Below, piece by piece: positions 61,928-64,000 of a DNA stretch of 64,000 bases (position 1 is its first letter; the number at the start of each line of letters is the position of its first letter). The notes under the pieces were generated by a model. That model was not told the DNA's origin, searched no databases, and was given only the letters and a program-made list of their open reading frames with translations. The DNA comes from Peribacillus frigoritolerans_B (GTDB lineage: Bacteria > Bacillota > Bacilli > Bacillales > DSM-1321). A program made the translations under genes and the position numbers. The DNA is taken from positions 62,001-126,000 of the forward strand of contig NZ_JBIWES010000009.1 of assembly GCF_044762665.1 (NCBI RefSeq). The letters are read 5' to 3'.

Positions 61928-62716
61928 TTATTTGTGGATTTTTAGATGCGGCCGATCTTCGCCTTCTGTAAATATATCGTCACCTACTATTGTGCTAACG
62001 AGTTTTCCGATGCCTTCAATTTCAGTGATGATTTCATCGCCTACAGCAGTATCCGCCAAGCCTTCAGGTGTACCTGTCAATATGATATCGCCTGGACTCA
62101 ATGTCATGAAGCTGCTGAAATATTCAATTAAATCTGCAATGCTGAAAATCATGTCTTTCGTGTTGCCTTGCTGAGTCAATTTTCCGTTGACGTAAGTTTT
62201 GATAGCAAGATTCGAAGGATCTGGAATATCTTCGGCATCGACGAGCCAAGGACCAATGGGGGTGCAGGTATCGCGATTTTTGACCTTTAAGTTAGGTCGG
62301 TAGTAATTCTCCAGGTAATCCCGTATTGCATAATCATTTGCAATCGTATATCCACTTACATACTTAAAGGCTTCTTCCTTTTTTATGTTCTTCGCCTTTT
62401 TACCTATGACGACTGCCAGTTCACATTCATAATGCATATAAGCTGCATCAGCAGGCCGTCTTGTCTGTCCCCGGTGGCCGATGAATGTATTGGGACCTTT
62501 TAAGAACGCAAGGGGTTCTTCCGGGGCTTTAAAAGCAAGTTCCTTCGCATGGTCTGCATAATTCAAGCCAAGCGCGAAGACAGTTCGTGGTTCCACCGGG
62601 GGAAGCCAGACAACGTCCTGCTCTTTGACAAGCCTGCCATCCGCCAATTGCAGCTGGCCATAATATTCACTTGCTGGATGTACAGCACCTGCATAGGCTA
62701 CACGTGCTCTCTTCAT
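61928..62716 (-). CDS. hpaG2: 4-HPA catabolism isomerase/decarboxylase subunit, FAH family (HpaG2-like)
   Basis: 262 residues, fumarylacetoacetate hydrolase fold. Metal-binding acidic residues in MHYECELAVVIGK (E-x-E) and TIANDYAIRD; GDIILTGTPEGLA is the family C-terminal signature. In E. coli one 429-residue HpaG holds two such halves; here each half is a separate gene. Likely decarboxylates 5-oxopent-3-ene-1,2,5-tricarboxylate to 2-hydroxyhepta-2,4-dienedioate. Ribosome binding site GGAGGGG; start overlaps the end of hpaG1 by 4 bp. Confidence 0.87.
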   Translation of the reverse strand: MKRARVAYAGAVHPASEYYGQLQLADGRLVKEQDVVWLPPVEPRTVFALGLNYADHAKELAFKAPEEPLAFLKGPNTFIGHRGQTRRPADAAYMHYECELAVVIGKKAKNIKKEEAFKYVSGYTIANDYAIRDYLENYYRPNLKVKNRDTCTPIGPWLVDAEDIPDPSNLAIKTYVNGKLTQQGNTKDMIFSIADLIEYFSSFMTLSPGDIILTGTPEGLADTAVGDEIITEIEGIGKLVSTIVGDDIFTEGEDRPHLKIHK

Positions 62717-63501
62717 AATATCCCCTCCAGTGATAATTTTTCCTCGGAAATGATCTTATTTTCCAAATAACCGATTTCGTCTATTTCTATCCTGACATGA
62801 TCATCTGCTTTGGCCAGCGGTGCATTCTCAGGAACTCCAACTAGAAGGACGTCACCCGTACTCAAAGTCATGAAGTCCGTTACATCTTCAATAAGGCGGG
62901 ATATGGAGCGGATTAGATTTGAAGTTGAATTTTCTTGTCGTAGCTCTCCATTAATATATACACGAATTCCTAAAGAATCGGGGTTGGAGATGGAATCCTT
63001 GGATACGACCCATGGACCGATCGGGCAAAATCCATCACGGGCTTTATGGCGGATAGCAGGACGGAAAACGCTTTCATGCGGAATGCTAATATCATTGGCG
63101 ATCGTAAAACCTTCTATATAATCCGATGCTTTTTCTTTCTTGACTCTTGTGGCCGTTTTACTGATTACTATTCCAAGTGCGGCCCCGATTTCCAATTCAG
63201 GTACGCCGGTTGGAAGGGGAACTGGATTTGAAAAAAAAGAAAACGTGTTTCTGGGTTTAATATAAAGTATCGGCCCTTTAGGAGGTTCATTATAAGGAGG
63301 ATGGTCGACCTTACCCTTCAATGCTTCCAATGATCCTTTATAGTTTAATAATGCTCCATATACCGTTCCTGAAATAGGGTTATCCAACTTGATTTGTGAT
63401 ATCTCATACTTATCACCGTTCATTAATATATAGCGGTTCGACAGTATTTCCATTTCTTCCGAATAATCTGACTTTTGAAGTTTCACTCTTGCTTTTGCCA
63501 T
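62713..63501 (-). CDS. hpaG1: 4-HPA catabolism isomerase/decarboxylase subunit, FAH family (HpaG1-like)
   Basis: 262 residues, same fold as its neighbour but more diverged: PELEIGAALGIVISK holds the acidic pair, FTIANDISIP the Asp, and the end GDVLLVGVPENAPLA replaces the usual GTPEG. It resembles the N-terminal half of E. coli HpaG. ATG at 63501 follows AAGGGGTGG; a longer start at 63573 would lie upstream of the promoter and operator. Leads the operon hpaG1-hpaG2-hpaF. Confidence 0.83.
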   Translation of the reverse strand: MAKARVKLQKSDYSEEMEILSNRYILMNGDKYEISQIKLDNPISGTVYGALLNYKGSLEALKGKVDHPPYNEPPKGPILYIKPRNTFSFFSNPVPLPTGVPELEIGAALGIVISKTATRVKKEKASDYIEGFTIANDISIPHESVFRPAIRHKARDGFCPIGPWVVSKDSISNPDSLGIRVYINGELRQENSTSNLIRSISRLIEDVTDFMTLSTGDVLLVGVPENAPLAKADDHVRIEIDEIGYLENKIISEEKLSLEGIL

Positions 63502-63529
63502 GGATACCCACCCCTTGAATTTATAATTA

Positions 63530-63570
63530 ATCATATATGATATCGTATATGATTTTTTGTTTAAGTTCAA
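63530..63570 (-). promoter_or_regulatory. hpaG1 promoter with tandem GntR-type operator
   Basis: On the minus strand TTGAAC (63570-63565), 17 nt, TACGAT (63547-63542). Two adjacent 12-mers ATCATATATGAT (63530-63541) and ATCGTATATGAT (63542-63553) cover the -10 and the start region. They repeat the arrangement upstream of the GntR gene. Confidence 0.7.
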
Positions 63571-63594
63571 CATATTTAGATTATTCAGTATAAT
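63566..63594 (+). promoter_or_regulatory. Probable sigma-A promoter of the second HpaB-family gene
   Basis: TTCAAC, 17 nt, TATAAT (63589-63594). Its -35 overlaps the -35 of the divergent hpaG1 promoter. Confidence 0.45.
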
Positions 63595-63705
63595 TAGACA
63601 AAAAATGTTAGAAAAAAGATGAGTTTCAACAGAAAAATGCCTTGAACATTTAGTTAGTATGAAGCTAGGAATTCAAATTGAAAGATGTGAATGGGGGATG
63701 TTCCG

Positions 63706-64000
63706 ATGATGAATGGCAAAGAGTATTTAGAAAGTTTACGAGATGGACGAAGGGTATTCTTGAACTGTGATAAGGTAGATGATGTGACGACGCACCCAGC
63801 ATATCGCAATTCTGCCAGGTCAATTGCCCAGCTATATGATGCTCTTCATGATCCGGATACTGCACGGATTTTAACGGCTAAGACAGATGAAGGTCATACT
63901 ACCCATAAGTTCTTCAAGGCCTCAAAGAACGCAACAGAGCTGCTTGAAGCAAGGGATGCCATAGCACAATGGTCTAAGTTAAGCTATGGTTTCATGGGTC
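63706..64000 (+). CDS. Second 4-hydroxyphenylacetate 3-hydroxylase family protein (5-prime part)
   Basis: The frame from ATG 63706 stays open to the window end (98 residues): MMNGKEYLESLRDGRRVFLN, then HPAYRNSARSIAQLYDALHD and WSKLSYGFMG. This is the N-terminal pattern of the HpaB family and aligns with the first about 100 residues of the HpaB at 59747 (GKEYIDRV, HPAFKG, AELYDLQHD, MMGRSPDY) with many differences. It may be the main 4-HPA hydroxylase, or act on another phenol. Ribosome binding site GGGGGATG. Truncated only by the window edge. Confidence 0.82.
   Translation, partial: MMNGKEYLESLRDGRRVFLNCDKVDDVTTHPAYRNSARSIAQLYDALHDPDTARILTAKTDEGHTTHKFFKASKNATELLEARDAIAQWSKLSYGFMG

Noticed and set aside
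1..64000. CRISPR arrays, tRNA or rRNA genes, prophage or conjugative modules
   Set aside because: No regularly spaced repeats, no tRNA cloverleaf or rRNA sequence, and no phage or transfer genes were seen; the only mobile element is the IS at 29504-31355.

Overview
This window is chromosomal DNA from a spore-forming low-GC Firmicute of the family Bacillaceae. The evidence is spoIVA, ypjB, ypiB/ypiF, mtrB (TRAP), bacillithiol genes, strong AGGAGG-type ribosome binding sites, and a gene order that largely follows the Bacillus subtilis rpsA-fni-der-gpsA-spoIVA-hbs-aro-qcr-dapB-pan-dinG-aspB segment. The genus is inferred only; a Peribacillus-like soil bacillus would fit.

Layout. 1-5.4 kb: end of an S1-type protein gene, fni, ypzI (minus strand), yphA, der, gpsA. 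5.5-11.6 kb: a block absent from B. subtilis at this position, with an APC permease, a sigma-54 enhancer-binding activator and a putrescine-type aminotransferase. The permease and the aminotransferase each have a -24/-12 promoter. 11.8-31.9 kb: yphE, yphF, spoIVA, hbs, folE-mtrB, hepS-menG-hepT, ndk, cheR, aroC-aroB-aroH-hisC-tyrA-aroA, ypiA-ypiB, then an IS1595-type insertion sequence with a broken transposase and an intact passenger gene, then ypiF. The trp operon that sits between aroH and hisC in B. subtilis is not here.

32-50.8 kb: qcrABC (cytochrome bc), ypjA, ypjB, a YugP-like metalloprotease, ypjC (minus strand), and a dense run ypjD-dapB-mgsA-bshB1-bshA-cca-birA. Next come panBCD behind a long structured leader, dinG, and ypmA-ypmB(tseB)-aspB.

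50.8-64 kb: synteny breaks after aspB (B. subtilis has asnS there) and a 4-hydroxyphenylacetate (homoprotocatechuate meta-cleavage) catabolic island begins. It holds a FadR-type GntR regulator, a DapA-family lyase/aldolase, HpaE, HpaD, a frameshifted RibF-like gene, a DUF485 plus sodium:solute symporter pair, a LysR regulator, HpaB, and a minus-strand operon hpaG1-hpaG2-hpaF. A second HpaB-family gene runs off the right edge. Together these would import and hydroxylate 4-HPA, cleave the ring, oxidise, isomerise and decarboxylate the product, and probably split it with the DapA-type enzyme in place of HpaI. No HpaC reductase or HpaH hydratase is visible. A tandem 12-bp palindrome is shared by the GntR gene and the hpaG1 promoter, giving a readable prediction of the regulon.

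No rRNA, tRNA or CRISPR array was seen.
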